Counted from the stretch's first letter, positions 12,829-25,009 are shown. The stretch: 64,000 nt of DNA from Ridgeia piscesae (GCA_025642075.2 JAODUO010000648.1:220105-284104); one strand, 5' to 3'. Made by a program: numbers and translations. Notes: generated by a model from the letters alone, not told the origin.

Positions 12829-15800
12829 ATATTATTTGGGGGAGGATATGATGTTATTCGTGGAAAGGATGATGTTATTTGGTGGAAGAGAAATGAATGT
12901 TTCTTAGAGGTAGGAAACAATTAAAATAATTATGTTATTCTGGTGAGAAGATATGATGTTATTCGGTGGAGAAGTATATATGTTATTATGATGATGTTAT
13001 TCTTGGGAAAGATGATGATTTATCCGGTGGGAGAGGATAAAGTTATTCGGTGGGAGACGGATGATATTATTCTGGTGGGAGAAGGATGATGATGTTATTC
13101 CTTGGGAGAAGGATGATGATGTTTTCGGTGGGAGAGGATGATATGTTATTCCGTGGAGAAGGTGATGTTATTCGTGGAGAAGGATGATGATGTTAGGTGG
13201 GAGAAGGATGAGATGTTATTCGGTGGGAGAAGGATGATGGTATTCCGTGGAGAAGATGATTTTATTCGGTGGAGAAGATGATGTTATTTTGTGGGAGAAG
13301 GATATGATGTTATTCCGTGGAGAGGAGATGTGTTATTCGGTGGAGAAGGATGATGATGTTATTCGGTGGGAGAAGGATGATGTTATTCCGGTGGGAGAAG
13401 ATGATTGTTATTCTGGTGGAGAAGGATGATGATATTTGGTGGAGAGGATGATGATGTTATTTGTGGGAGAGGATGATGATGTTATTCTGGTGGAGAGATG
13501 ATGATTTATCCGTGGGAGAGGATGGATTTATTCGGTGGGAGAGATGATGATGTTATTCTGGTAGAAGATGATGATGTTATTCGTGGGAGAAGGATGATGA
13601 TGTTATTCCGTGGAGAAGGATGAGTTATCGGTGGAAAGATGATGATGTTATTCTGGTTGAGAGGATGTGATGTTATTCTGGTGGAGAGGATGATGTTATT
13701 CCGGTGGGAGAAGGATGATGTTATTCTGGTGGGAGAGGAGAAGGATGATGATGTTATTCCGTGGAGAGGATGAGTTATTCATGGAGAAGGATATATGTAT
13801 TCTGGTAGAAGATGTGATGTTATCGGTGGAGAGGATGATGTTATTGTGGGAGAAGGATGATGATGTTATTCCTGGGAAAGGATGATGTTATTCGGTGGAG
13901 AAGGATATGATGTTATTCCGGGGGAGACGGATGATATGTTATTCGTGGGAGAAGGATGATGATATTCCTGGAGAAGGATGATGATGTATTCGGTGGGAGA
14001 AGGATGAGATGTTATTCGTGGAGAAGATGATGTTATTCGTGGGAGAAGGATGATTGTTATTCGGTGAAGAAGGATGATGATGTTATTGGTGGGAGAAGGA
14101 TGATGATGTTATCCTGTGGGAGACGGATGATGTTATTCTGGTGTAGAAGGATGATGATGTTTCTGGTGGAGAGAGATGTATTTCGTGGAGAGATGGATTT
14201 ATTCGGTGGGAGAGGATGATGATGTTATTCTGGTGGGAGAAGGATGATGATGTTATTCCTTGGGAGAAGGATGATGTTATTCCGGTGGGAGAAGGATGAT
14301 GATGTTATCCGGTGGGAGAAGGATTGATGTTATTCGTGGAGAGGATGATGATTTATTCGGTGGAGAAGGATGATGATGTTATTCCTGGGAGAAGGATGAT
14401 GTTATTCGGTGGGAGAAGGATGATGATGTTATTCCGGTGGGAGAGATGATGTATATTCTATGTAGAAGATATGTATTCTGTGGGAGAGATGATGATGTTA
14501 TTCGTGGAGAAGGATATGTTATTCAGTGGGAGAATGATTTTATTCTTGGGAAAGATGATGATGTTATTCCGGTGGGAGAAGGATGATGATGTTATTCGGT
14601 GGAGAAGGATGATGATGTTATTCTGGTGGGAGAAGGATGATGATGTTATTCCGGTGGGAGAAGGATGATGATGTTATTCTGGTGGAGAAGGATGATGATG
14701 TTATTCCATTGGGAAAGGATGATGATGTTATTCCGGTGGGAGAAGGATATGATGTTATTCCGGTGGGAGAAGGATGATGATGTTATTCCGGTGGGAGAAG
14801 GATGATGATGTTATTCCATTGGGAGAAGGATGATGATGTTATTCTGGTGGGAGAAGGATGATGATGTTATTCCAGGGGTTTGGGGAAGGATGATGTTATT
14901 CTTGTGGGAGAAGGATGATGAGTTATTCCGGTGGGAGAAGGATGATGATATTATTCCGGTGGGAGAAGGATGATGATGTTATTCCTGGGGGAAGGATGAT
15001 GATGTTATTCATTGGGAGAAGAGATGATGTTATTCCGGTGGGAAAAGATGATGTTATTCCGGTAGAGAAGGATGATGATGTTATTCCGGTGGGAGAAGGA
15101 TGATGTTATTCCGGTGGGAGAAGATGATTATGTTATTCTGGTGTGAGAAGGATGATGATGTTATTCTGGTCGGAGACGGATGATGATGTTATTGTGGTGG
15201 GAGAAGGATGATGATGTTATTTTTGGATGGATGAGATGTTATTCCGGTGGGAGAAATGATGATGTTATTCCGGTGGGAGAATGATGATGATGTTATTCTG
15301 ATGTAAGACAGATAATGATGTTATTCTGCTGGGAGAAGGATGAATGATGTTATTCCAGTTGGAGAAGGATGACTTTATTCAGGTGAGAGAACGATGATGA
15401 TGTTATTCTGGTGTGAGAAGGATGTATGTATTCTGGTGGACGGATGATGATGTATTCCGGTGGGAGAATGATGATGATGTTATTCTGATGTAAGACAGAT
15501 GGTGATGTTATTCTGCTGGGAGAAGGGATGATGATGTTATTCCGTTGGGGGAAGGGATGAGTTATTCCGGTGGGAGAAGGATGATTATGTTATTCCGGTG
15601 GGAGAAGGATGTGATGTATCGGTGGAGAGGATGATGTTATTTGGTTTGGGGGAAGGATGAGATGTTATTCCGGTGGGAGAAGGATGATGTTATTCCGGTG
15701 GGAGAAGGATGATTGTTATTCCGGGGGAAAAAGGATGATATGTTATTTTGGTGGGAGAAGGATGATGATTTTTTCCGGGGGGAGAAGGATGATGATGTTA

Positions 15801-17066
15801 TTCCGGTGGGAGAAGGATGAGATGTTATTCTGGTGGGAGAAGGATGATGTTATTCCGGTGGGAGAAGGATGATTGTTATTCTGGTGGAAGAAGGATGATG
15901 ATGTTATTTTGGTGGGAGAAGGATGATGATGTTATTTCCCGTGGGAGACGGATGATGATGTTATTCTGGGTGGGAGAAGGGGAATGATGATGTTATTCCG
16001 GGGGGAGAAGGAAAGTGATATTATTCCGGTGGGAGGGGGATGATGATGTTATTCTGGTGGGAGAAGGATGATGATGTTATTCCATTGGGAGAAGGATGAT
16101 GTTATTCCGGTGGGAGAAGGATGATGATGTTATTCCGGTGGGAGAAGGATGATGATGTTATTCCGGTGGGAGAAGGATGATGATTTATTCCGGTGGGAGA
16201 AGGATGATGATGTTATTCCGGTGGGAGAAGGATGAGATGTTATTCCGGTGGGAGAAGGATGATGATGTTATTCCGGGGGGAGAAGATGATGTATTATTCT
16301 GATGTAAAAAGGGTGAAAGTTATTCTGGTGGGAGAAGGAAAGATGATGTTATTCGTTGGGGGAAGGATGATGTTATTCAGGTGGGAGAAGGGTTTGTTAT
16401 TCTGGTGGGAGAAGGGTGATGATGTTATTCCGGTGGGAGAAGGATGATGATGTTATTCCGGTGGGAGAAGGATGATGATGTTATTCCAGTGGGAGAAGGA
16501 TGATGATGTTATTCCGGTGGGAGAAGGATGGTGATGTTAGTCTGGTTGGAGACGGATGATGATGTTATTTTGGTGGGAGAAGGATAATGATGTTATTCCG
16601 GTGGGAGAAGGATGATGTTATTCTGGTGTGAGAAGGATGATGATGTTATTCCGGTGGGAGAAGGATGATTGTTATTCTGGTGGAAGAAGGATGATGATGT
16701 TATTTTGGTGGGAGAAGGATGATGATGTTATTCTGGTGTGAGAAGGATGATGATATCGTTCTGGTGGTAGGATGATGACGTTATTCTGGTGGGAGAAGAA
16801 TTATGATATTATTCCGGTGGGAGGATGATGATGATGTTATTCTGGTGGGAGAAGGATGATGATATTATTCCATTGGGAGAAAGATGATGTTATTCCGGTG
16901 GGAGAAAGATTATGATGTTATTCCGGTGGGAGAAGGATGATGATGTTATTCCGGTGGGAGAAGGATGATGATGTTATTCCGTTGGGAGATGGATGGTGAT
17001 GTCATAGTTATCGTGCTACAAGTGTTTGCAAGTATCCACATGGACAATAAAATTTTGAAATAAAAT
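12829..17066. repeat. Satellite A, second copy with error-like indels
   Basis: The same satellite continues, but from about 12.84 to 16.4 kb the units are peppered with single-base deletions (GGTGG for GGTGGG, ATTCG for ATTCCGG) and odd G-runs, unlike the clean first part. The last ~590 bp (from about 16,470) match 12,232-12,828 at a constant offset of 4238, including the unique tail GTCATAGTTATCGTGCTAC...AATAAAATTTTGAAATAAAAT. Earlier landmarks also align: GATTATGTTATTCTGGTGTG at 10,841 and 15,126. This looks like a duplicated, poorly polished copy of about 8.6-12.83 kb. Confidence 0.85.
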
Positions 17067-17736
17067 TACTTAATATAAATATGTAGAGAGGGAGGAATCA
17101 CTGAACAATGTTATATATAATGAGTATCAATGACTTACATTTGTATGATTATTTTTAGGATGGCAAAGAGAAACTGTAAAAATGCCTTCTTAGAGTGTTC
17201 AGGGAAACAAAATTAACAATAACTTATAGTTATTTTATACACTGCGCTTGATATGAATACGATATGCTTAAAAAGTTATTTGTTCAGTGCTGTTATAATT
17301 ATTTGCCTCTATTTTAGTGGATTTACTTATAACTCGCCATCTATCTGTAACATTGAAATGGCTAGTAACATTTTAAAGCTATACGAATAAGAAATACATT
17401 TTTGAAATGAGCAATATTTTTGAAGGAAAACATGCTATTACACAGAAAGAAACTAGCACACAGGTAAGGTGAAATTTTTGATATTTGGGAGATGCATAAA
17501 AATGCAATTCTTCGCCATACAAATGATAGTATGACATATTTGTGACATGTTTTCATTGATAAATGTGTTGCACATATATGACTGTATATTAAATAAAAAA
17601 CGTACATTTTGTAGTATACAGTTAGATATGTATTTAAAGTGTATGTGAGTAGATGGACGGTGATGATGCATGTGAAACTTGAAAACAACCACATAATGTC
17701 AATTATTTGGAGTTAAGTAGCCCAAAATGTAGCCTC
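17067..17736. other. AT-rich non-coding stretch
   Basis: Overlapping minus-strand ORFs (17362-17694) are Ile/Phe/Cys-rich products of AT-rich sequence. No gene is supported. Confidence 0.5.
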
Positions 17737-17872
17737 GGTTACCATGGCTCCGTGAGGTGGCAGCACTTTTAAGCCCCTCAACTCTGCCTGGGGAATTAAT
17801 GGGCTGCAGTTGTAACCGCCAGGGTGGCCTACCCCAGATTAGGGTACAGACGCTTATTGGTTCTCAGGCCGA
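17737..17872 (+). repeat. Dispersed repeat copy (CCGTGAGGTGGCAGCAC family)
   Basis: Best copy of the family seen at 4518. It runs GGCTCCGTGAGGTGGCAGCAC, then a CCCCTC block, then TTAATGGGCTGCAGTTGTAACCG and on to about 17,870. A partial relative lies at about 18,030-18,075. Confidence 0.6.
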
Positions 17873-17879
17873 ATTTGAA

Positions 17880-18494
17880 ATAACAAATTAAATAACGATA
17901 CTGTTTTTATCAGGTAATGCTGTATTATAAAAACTATTCAAAATTAAACTTATACTAACACAAAAAATAAATAGAAATTATACAAATTTCCAGTTGCTTA
18001 TAAAATAGGAATTACAGCAGGATTAAACAGTATCCGTGAGATGGCAGCAGTGTTTAGCCTCACATGGATAATATTTAAAAGCCGGCAAAGTCACCAAACT
18101 GTCTTCTCGTGTATTTCTGCAGCCGACCAACAGTCGGTTAAGCGAAACTACCCAAAATGATGCGACTGATGTACCAGTGTCAGCAGTTAATATCAAACAC
18201 AAGTTCAAGATAATAAAACATAATGAAATAAAAATATACAATGATTAATAAAAAGCTAACCATTTGCAACTATAATTAACAATGTTACATTGCTAAAGTT
18301 CTGAATGAAGCACATTCCATTGAAGTAGCTTAGCTCCTGTCAATTAACAGTGACATATTGTGACATACACCCAATGTTTGCCCAGTAAGTGTCGTACATA
18401 TACGTATTTAGCAATGGCTCAGCTATAATGCTGCATATTCTAATTTTGTTTGATATGTATACATCAGTAATAGCTATTAAAACAGGAGAAGACA
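17880..18494. other. Downstream flank of the GNB1L-like exon
   Basis: AT-rich DNA between the dispersed repeat and the stop codon of the WD40 exon. It presumably includes 3'UTR. No other feature was recognised; the 72-codon ORF at 18,023-18,241 (-) is not convincing. Confidence 0.4.
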
Positions 18495-18500
18495 TTTATT
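18495..18500 (-). promoter_or_regulatory. AATAAA overlapping the GNB1L-like stop codon
   Basis: On the minus strand AATAAA overlaps the TAA stop (18,498-18,496). If used, cleavage would give a 3'UTR of only a few tens of bases. Use is not demonstrated. Confidence 0.3.
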
Positions 18501-19154
18501 TGTAGATACTCCACACACTGATTGTGCAATCACTGCTCCCTGCAGCGAGTGTGTTATCTGCAGCAAATGCCAGGCATTGAACGGTCCCTGTGTGCTGACA
18601 TAGCACTGCAAGGGGTCTGAGAGTCTTTACACTAAACAGTCTTAGCCTTGAATCCCAGCCACCACTGGCAAACAACTTGCCATCGTCCCTGATCTTCACA
18701 CAACCCACTCCTGTGTTTCTAATCTCAATGTCTTCCGTGCTGACAATACATTGTTGTTCATTGATTCTCCACGTCCTCAACACTGCGTCAGCTGACCCAG
18801 AGACACCAAGGTTTTCTTCATGGCTGTAATCAAGGCTCATCACAGGGTCAGTACAGCATTGCAGTCGACTCAGTTCCCCAGCTTGATGAATATCCCACAA
18901 TGCAATGTTCCCACTCTCATAGCCAATCAGAAGCATTGGATGTTCCGACTGGCCACCAAGGACTCTAATCTGCATGCACATGTCATGTGCTGCAGTAGTG
19001 TTCTGTGGAGTTAAACTACATATTGTTTGTTTTGTATCCATGGATACAACATCAACCTGCGACTGGTGGTGTGTCGGTATGGCAATCACAGTGGCACCAC
19101 CTAGACGGAACGTAACTGCAGCACAGAAGCTAAGTGACGTACAACGGAAGGAAT
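18496..19154 (-). CDS. GNB1L: GNB1L-like WD40 protein, last coding exon
   Basis: The exon starts at 19,154 after a clean acceptor (TTTTATTGCAG|ATTC) and ends at TAA 18,498-18,496, encoding about 219 residues. Recognisable WD40 blades are LLIGYESGNIALWDI, GVSGSADAVLRTWRI, FASGGWDSRLRLFSV and a C-terminal AAGSSDCTISVWSIYK. The order and the short C-terminal end after the last WS match the GNB1L/WDVCF family, small seven-bladed WD40 proteins of about 330 residues. Family knowledge links GNB1L to the TTT/PIKK-stabilising pathway as an adaptor. The N-terminal ~110 residues must lie in upstream exons at higher coordinates; none was identified. The transposon nest from 19.7 kb may therefore lie in its intron. 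No frameshift or stop was seen. Confidence 0.85.
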
Positions 19155-19714
19155 CTGCAATAAAAGTATGTTTGATTTGATATAGCATCATATCCATCCA
19201 ATGTTATATTATTCTTGGAATGTTACACGGTATACAAGACAACTACAGGTTATAAAATGGCTAAATAAACATAAATTACCTATAAATACATGATATAAGT
19301 TACTTTATGAAGGACAATGCTCCTTGTTTATAAGGAATCGTGACTCATTTATACACATAATAACACAATCGACATAATTCATAAACAAATCCAGATACAA
19401 TATAATTGTTGTGTATTGTGCAAAATAATTACAATACAGAAGTAAACCTCAACAGCAAAGGTGGGAGAAACCAACGACCACATAGATACTATGCTGAAAC
19501 AAGTGGAAAGCATCCTAGCGCCCCAAAACCCATGGTACATATTAATAGATTATCATTGTTCCCTCTCCAACATATCAAACAATTATCACACACACAGGTG
19601 TAGCTGGGGCAGGTGGGTGGGAACCTCAAACATAGCTGCCAATGCTATGTACACACTAAATTTAAAGAAGAAGAGTAATTGCCATAAGTATTAAGATGTA
19701 AAAATTGACAAATA
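19155..19714 (-). other. Presumed intron of the GNB1L-like gene
   Basis: AT-rich sequence directly upstream of the acceptor. Two short plus-strand ORFs at 19,406-19,694 overlap in different frames and carry no motif. Confidence 0.4.
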
Positions 19715-19745
19715 CAACAAAATAAAAAATGGCCCAAGTGCCCTT
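19715..19745 (+). repeat. R1 dispersed repeat, left piece split by the Gypsy insertion
   Basis: The AAAAAATGGCCCAAGTGCCC segment ends exactly at the Gypsy 3' LTR. Its continuation (CCCCTGAAGTCCTTTGCAC) begins right after the 5' LTR at 30,602. The uninterrupted equivalent is at about 31,380-31,330 on the minus strand. Confidence 0.7.
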
Positions 19746-19899
19746 TGTTATGTTTGTGTTATCAAATCACAAGATAATGACGTTACACACTACGCACAAG
19801 TATTCCCGCACTCTGGCCTCTCACATACAACACGGTAATCTGGCTCCACCCTACGGAACATACATAAAATAGTAACTCGGTTACAACGGGTACATTACA
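19746..19899 (-). repeat. Gypsy 3' LTR
   Basis: This 154-bp segment matches 30,439-30,601 along its length. Shared blocks include TGTTATGTTT, ATCAAATCACAAGA, CACTCTGGCCTC, GGTAATCTGGCTCCA and GGTACATTACA. On the minus strand it has TG...CA ends. It differs from the 5' LTR by substitutions and by absence of a ~9-bp GAACGGAAC insertion, so the copy is not young. Confidence 0.9.
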
Positions 19900-19911
19900 T
19901 TTTCTCCCCAA
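19900..19911 (-). other. Gypsy polypurine tract
   Basis: On the minus strand AATTGGGGAGAAAA directly precedes the TGTAATGTACC start of the 3' LTR. This is the position and composition expected for plus-strand priming, and it confirms that this distant LTR belongs to the element whose pol gene ends 5.6 kb away. Confidence 0.8.
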
Positions 19912-20059
19912 TTAGCTTAGTATTGCCCCTTAGATGTCTTTATGATGTACGTTTAAAGGTAAACATAGTAAGTTCGAACATGGAAAAAAATCGTCAACCA
20001 TTCTCAGAAGAAAAAAATACACATAATCCAGTGCAATTACAGTCCGAATTGCATTTATT

Positions 20060-20216
20060 GCCTAACATAGACTTAGCCTGGCTCCGTCGCTTCAAAAGGT
20101 GCAATAGATTTTGTCGCGCCCAAGTTGCTCGCCACAATTAATAAAATGAAAAAATGACCTATCCCCCAGCTCTCACCACCCCATCCAATCACAGAGTCTC
20201 TTCTCTTCTTACTTGG
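20060..20216 (+). repeat. DIRS left inverted terminal repeat
   Basis: Complementary to 25,181-25,330 with roughly 85% identity by eye. Shared landmarks are CAATAGA, CGCGCCCAAGTTGCTCGCC, ATTAATAAAATGAA, GACCTATCCCC and AGTCTCTTCTCT. Confidence 0.85.
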
Positions 20217-21090
20217 CGCCGCCATCGTTTAAGTCTTGCCTTCGTGGGCTCCGTATTTATCAGTTTTGTGAGCTGATATCATATTTGGTTTAAACGAAGT
20301 TACGGTTTATTGTTTTACTTTTCACCTCTGCAATATAATGGACTGTTTTTGGAACACTTTTCAGTTGTATTTTTCTATTATTAGCAGTTTTTCGACTTCA
20401 CCATTTCAATTTTAACGTTATTGCAATGGCGGACAACTAGCGAACATGACACAGTCTGCATCTCATGCGCGGCGGCGATAATCATCCGAACAAGTGTCTC
20501 TTGTCACGGTATCACAGTAGACAACAAGTACGACACTTGTTCACATTGGACTGATTAAGTATGGAATGGAATAGTATAAACGTCGCTCCGTTTCAGAAAC
20601 GCAGGCGCCTGACACCTGTAAACAACCCGCGTTATTAGATAGATGCACAGCCACAAGCGGGCTAGCCTACAGACATATAGCATATCTCACGGCAGCTGTC
20701 TTGGGTTTCCTCCGGTGCCATTCCCGGAGATGGTCCAAGACCGTGACCGTTAGTCCATGTTGGAAGATATTCTAAACCGTTCGCGAATAACCTATATTAC
20801 CAACGCGCGATTAGCGACGGTTCAACCGGCGTTGAAGTTGGGGGCGCGAATGATCGGCCCTGTTGTGCTCCCGGAGGCCAGTATCGACCTGGACCGTTAG
20901 ACGGAACTGCCCGGACAAAATAGTCCCGCCAGTTGGATTCCAAAGAGAATCCGAGCACATCCGGCAGTCCATGTCAATGGACTTACGCCGATGGGCCCGA
21001 ATGCGAATCGGCGCCGTGTCCTAGAGATTTGACTGGCCGTTCGGTCCCGGGAAGACACGGGCGATAGACGGATATCACTTCACACAAGGT
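20217..21090 (+). other. DIRS 5' leader
   Basis: Mostly non-coding region between the left repeat and the gag-like ORF. It is GC-richer than its surroundings after 20,600. No ORF with recognisable motifs; a 177-codon minus-strand ORF at 20,983-21,516 is a shadow of the gag-like region. Confidence 0.5.
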
Positions 21091-21093
21091 GAA

Positions 21094-22240
21094 GTGTACC
21101 CACGCCGTACACCAGCAGCAGCTGCTGGTTCCGCCCGGCAAAGTGACACCGACAACAATAATTGTTCTTGCCGTTCTCCCGTTCGGGCGATAATAGCACC
21201 ACTCACAATCACATTGTGTATGGTGACCGGCTTGAATATTCCTGTTCGGATGACGATGATGCCTGGAGTTCTGTGGACGGACAGTACACTGACCAATTCC
21301 ACAATCAGTTGCCGTACAACCGGAGGAACAATGTGGCCCGCACTTTTCTCTCTGATGAATTGCCGGCGACTGACAGTCTTGTCCCTCGCACAGTGCCACG
21401 TCTGTCAATACTGACACAAGTCGCTCCCCCAGCCTGGATTTCCTTTTTCTGAGGCATTGATCAATTACTTCAGAAAATTCAGCAGGAATTAAAAAACCCT
21501 CAGGTGGGCAATTCACACCAATTTACTTCGGTACTTCGCTCCAGAGAGGCCATGTACTCTCCGTTAGAACTTTCTTCTACATGTTGTCTGTTTTCACGAG
21601 ACCCCCCTGTCGTAGATAAGAGCTTCACCGAGATTTCTCGGTCTCAGGTGGGGGGAGCACGACTCGGCACGGAGCAGAAGTATTTCCGTGACCTCGCAGC
21701 CATGACACGCCGACGGCTGTGTATCTCCTCATTCCAGGTTTGGACGGAAGCTGCCCTTAATCAGTCCTTATAAGGACTGATTGACCACATGGATATTGGA
21801 AGCGTATCCACAGAACAGCTGTTTGAACAGTTTAAGGCAACTTTACAGTTGTCTCAGTCAGGGGCAACTGCTTGGTACGATTGCGCTACGTTGAGTTGCG
21901 CCATCTCCTACAACATCCTACTGCATCAACAGGACCAAGCTCTACGAGGAGTCTCTCCCCTTGTGCCACTAGACGAACGGGAGCACCTTCGTACTGCTCC
22001 ATTTAGGGCTTCGTCACTATTCGACGAGCTCGCAACTAAGCTACAGTTGCGGGACAAGGTGGCCAGTCAGCAACAAGACTATACCCTATACAGGGGCTCG
22101 GCACCTTTCACCGTCGGTAAAACACGTGCTGCTCCACATCGGTCAGCACCGGCTAGATCCGCGCATCTACGGCAGGCTGCTATGCCAATACCACTGTCGT
22201 TCTCACGTCAGCAGTCCTTTCTGGCCACGACGACACAGGT
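21094..22240 (+). pseudogene. DIRS gag-like ORF, frameshifted
   Basis: Plus-strand frames between 21,162 and 22,240 read as parts of one protein: an acidic section (YSCSDDDDAWSSVDGQYTDQ), then KYFRDLAAMTRRRLCISSFQV (about 21,700) and, from 21,789, EQLFEQFKATLQLSQSGATA followed by a basic, Ala/Arg/Ser-rich tail. This layout, immediately upstream of the RT, is typical of DIRS ORF1 (Gag). At least two frame changes and a TAA near 21,771 separate the parts. No zinc knuckle was seen, as is common in DIRS Gag. Assignment rests on position and general resemblance. Confidence 0.6.
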
Positions 22241-22694
22241 CAGGACCACCTGTATCCGAGGGCTCGGACACCGGTCAGCCATATCGTTACGTGACCTTCG
22301 ACCCTCTAGAAATACCACGACACGTGGTCGTGTCACCTCCTTCGCTTACAAGGAAGGTGGGAGCTCTGTCCCTGTTCTGCGATGTCCAGAGACGAAGGAG
22401 ATGCAGCGAGTGGGTGTGCAATGTTCTGGAAGTCGGTTTCAATGACGGGTGCCATATCTGCGTTTGTAGACAATACCACATACCCATCCACAGAGGGTAC
22501 CGAGAATGTCTTCGATTTCAAACTCGGGACACCATATACCGATATTTCCGATCACTGCCGTTTGGCCTTTCGCCAGCACCTTGGGTATTCACCAATATTA
22601 TGACAGAGATCAAATGCTGGTACATGTGATGGGCATTAATCTCTGTCAGTACCTGGACGACTGGCTCATCTATTCACCATCTCACGACCAGTGA
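22240..22694 (+). pseudogene. DIRS reverse transcriptase, frameshifted
   Basis: The frame ending at 22,629 contains FRSLPFGLSPAPWVFTNIM, the conserved block upstream of the active site. The next frame (to 22,694) carries INLCQYLDDWLIYSPS, the YLDD catalytic motif of DIRS reverse transcriptases. The frameshift falls between these blocks at about 22,610-22,640, so no single polymerase can be made. Sequence from 22,695 to 23,100 continues the RT thumb/connection region with further stops. Confidence 0.85.
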
Positions 22695-23109
22695 CTTCAA
22701 GATACTGTACAAGTACTCAATCTCTACCATACGATAGGCCTCCTCATTCACGACAAGAAGTCGGAACTGATCCCAAAACAGAAATTAATTTTTCTGTGAT
22801 ACCAGTTCGTCCTGGTTTCCTTCCAGGTCACTCCAACTCTGGATCGATATCACAAATCAAACACTGATTTGCTCATTCCTGCTAAGCCAAGGGGAATGTG
22901 CTCATACGTGGCAGATCCTGCCCGGTCTCTTGCGTCCACAGAGAAAATGGTTCCTCTAGGACGGCTGGTCATCCGCGAAGCCCAACATTGCATCTCTCAA
23001 CATTGGGATTTCAATATTTTAACCAGCAACTGATGGATACCTCTTTCCCCCACGGCAGAGGAAGATTTCCAATGGTGGAAGTCAGCATAATGTTCTGAGG
23101 GGAGCCCCA

Positions 23110-23858
23110 GTTACCCCGACAGAACCAGACACTCAGTTGTTCACGGATGCATCGAAATCGGCTGGGGAGCACATTAGAATGCATTGACGGTGTCCGGTGT
23201 ATGGACAACAACCGAGAAAACACTTCACACCAACGTACTCGAGTTAGAAGCTATACACAGAGCCATGCTCCACTGGCTGCGGAAGCTTATGGGTCTGACA
23301 GTCCTGGTTGCGTCAGACAACTCCACTGTAGTGTCCTACATCAACAAGCAGGGCGGAACACGGTCAATACAGCTGTGCAGACGGACCAAGAAGCTACTCC
23401 TCATGTGTCAGGCCAACCAAATAGTACTCCGGGCATGACACATCCCCGAGAGATTGAACGGCCTTGCAGACATTCTGTCACGCCCTTCCCAGATGTCAGG
23501 TACAATATGGTCTCTACATCCACCTGTCTTCCGAGCACGGGAATGGGGAATCCCATTATTGGATCTGTTTGCAACAAGGTGGAATCACATACTTCCACTA
23601 TTTGTGTCCCCTGTTTCAGATCCATCAACCATGGCAGTAGATGCTCCGTCAATGAGCTGGAATGTACTGTGGGCATACGCATACCCACCACCAGCTCTGT
23701 TACCACGGGTGCTCGAGAAGGCCCTACAGGACCAGTGCGAACTGATCCTCATTGCCCCACACTGGCTTCAGACGATCTGGTTCCCACTACTCTTAGGGAT
23801 GTTGGTACAATCTCCACTCCGGATACCCAACATTCCTCGGTTACTATCCCAGCCTTGA
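23110..23858 (+). pseudogene. DIRS RNase H and adjoining conserved domain
   Basis: RNase H acidic positions are visible: TQLFTDASKS (about 23,130), NVLELEAIHRAM, LVASDNSTVV and GLADILSRP. The frame 23,184-23,858 is open apart from one TGA at 23,436-23,438, just before HIPE(R)LNGLADILS, where family members usually carry Arg. A CGA-to-TGA change is the likely cause. After RNase H comes LLDLFATRWNHILPLFVSP and AYAYPPPALLPRVLEKAL, the block often annotated as the DIRS methyltransferase-like region. A frame break near 23,180 separates the first Asp from the rest. Confidence 0.85.
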
Positions 23859-23959
23859 GGTCAGATCCATCGAGATACGTCCAATCTCCAGCTACACACG
23901 TGGAGAGTATCCGGGATACCCTCTGCAGCACAGACCGTTCGGTAGACGTTTCCTCCCAT

Positions 23960-25009
23960 GTCAGTAGACCCCAGCGAGAGTCTACTCTGGCGATCTATGA
24001 GCCCAAATGGAGGATCTTCACTGCTTGGTGTAACATACAACACATTAATCCACTCTTGGCTACTGAGAGTGTAGTGTCGGATTTTCTTCTCCACCTTCAC
24101 ACGGAGAAACTTTTAGCTATCTCGACCATTGCAGGCTATCAGATGGCAATCGCCAACACTCTTCGTGCCACTTCCAGTGCGGAAGTAGGACGAAATCCTG
24201 CACTGAAGTCGCTACTTCGAAATATCGAAATGGAACAGGCACCATCAATGTCAATTTCCAGAGTAGAATCTTACCTTAGTTTTGTCAGCTTTGAAAAAAC
24301 CCACCTTTCGAACCGCTAGACCAAACATCGGATCAGCGGCTTACATGGAAGACAGTTTTCCTCATCGCGCTTACTTCTGGCAACGTCGGGGCGAAATCCA
24401 TGCCTTTGAACATGCCCGAATACAACGGACCTGTCATTCATATCATAGACGCAAGTATTGGGCAAGGGCCCGAAATGCGTGCTTTCATACACAATTCCAA
24501 CACTTGAGCTATGGCATAGCTGAAGACTGTTCCCAATATGGGCACGAATATTCTACTTGGAAAGGTCCATGCCTTGGAGGGAGCACAACCGCCTCCACTT
24601 CGTGTCGTTCAAATCAGGGCATAAACGAGACATTGAACCATCCACAATCTCCGGTTGGATCCGGAAAACGATTCTGGAGTGCTACACAAATTCCCCTACA
24701 CCTCTCCTTGAGTCCCACAAGGTTAAGGCACAACAGGTACGATCCATGGCTGCATCGCTCGCATTCCACAGACAGGCCTCCATGGAACAGATTCTGCGAG
24801 CTGATACCTGGCGTTGTCATAACACCATAACCGACTTTTATCTCAAGGACCTATCTCTCTATTCTGCCGATCTCATTCCACTAGGACCAGTAGTGGCTGC
24901 AGAATCAATTCTGCACCCAACATTAGAGATCTTTAGAGGTAACATTGTCTATATCCCACCATCAATACACCAAGATTCTGCATCTTTTGAAGCGACGGAG
25001 CCAGGCTAA
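23960..25009 (+). pseudogene. DIRS tyrosine recombinase, frameshifted
   Basis: The N-terminal core-binding part (STLAIYEPKWRIFTAWC, SDFLLHLH, STIAGYQMAI) is open up to about 24,260, then breaks into other frames. These include LTSGNVGAKSMPL and HIIDASIGQGPE, seen only by switching frames. The C-terminal catalytic part is open in 24,557-25,009: SHKVKAQQVRSMAASLAFH supplies the conserved Arg region, and ITDFYLKDL supplies the Tyr nucleophile. DIRS elements use this enzyme to integrate a circular DNA without target duplication. The copy ends at TAA 25,007-25,009. Confidence 0.85.

Noticed and set aside
12708..12920. Short minus ORF at the end of the first satellite block
   Set aside because: Crosses the suspected assembly junction and consists of satellite and AT-rich sequence.
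20983..21516. 177-codon minus-strand ORF inside the DIRS element
   Set aside because: Antisense to the gag-like region. Cys/Arg-rich composition without motif; a shadow frame.
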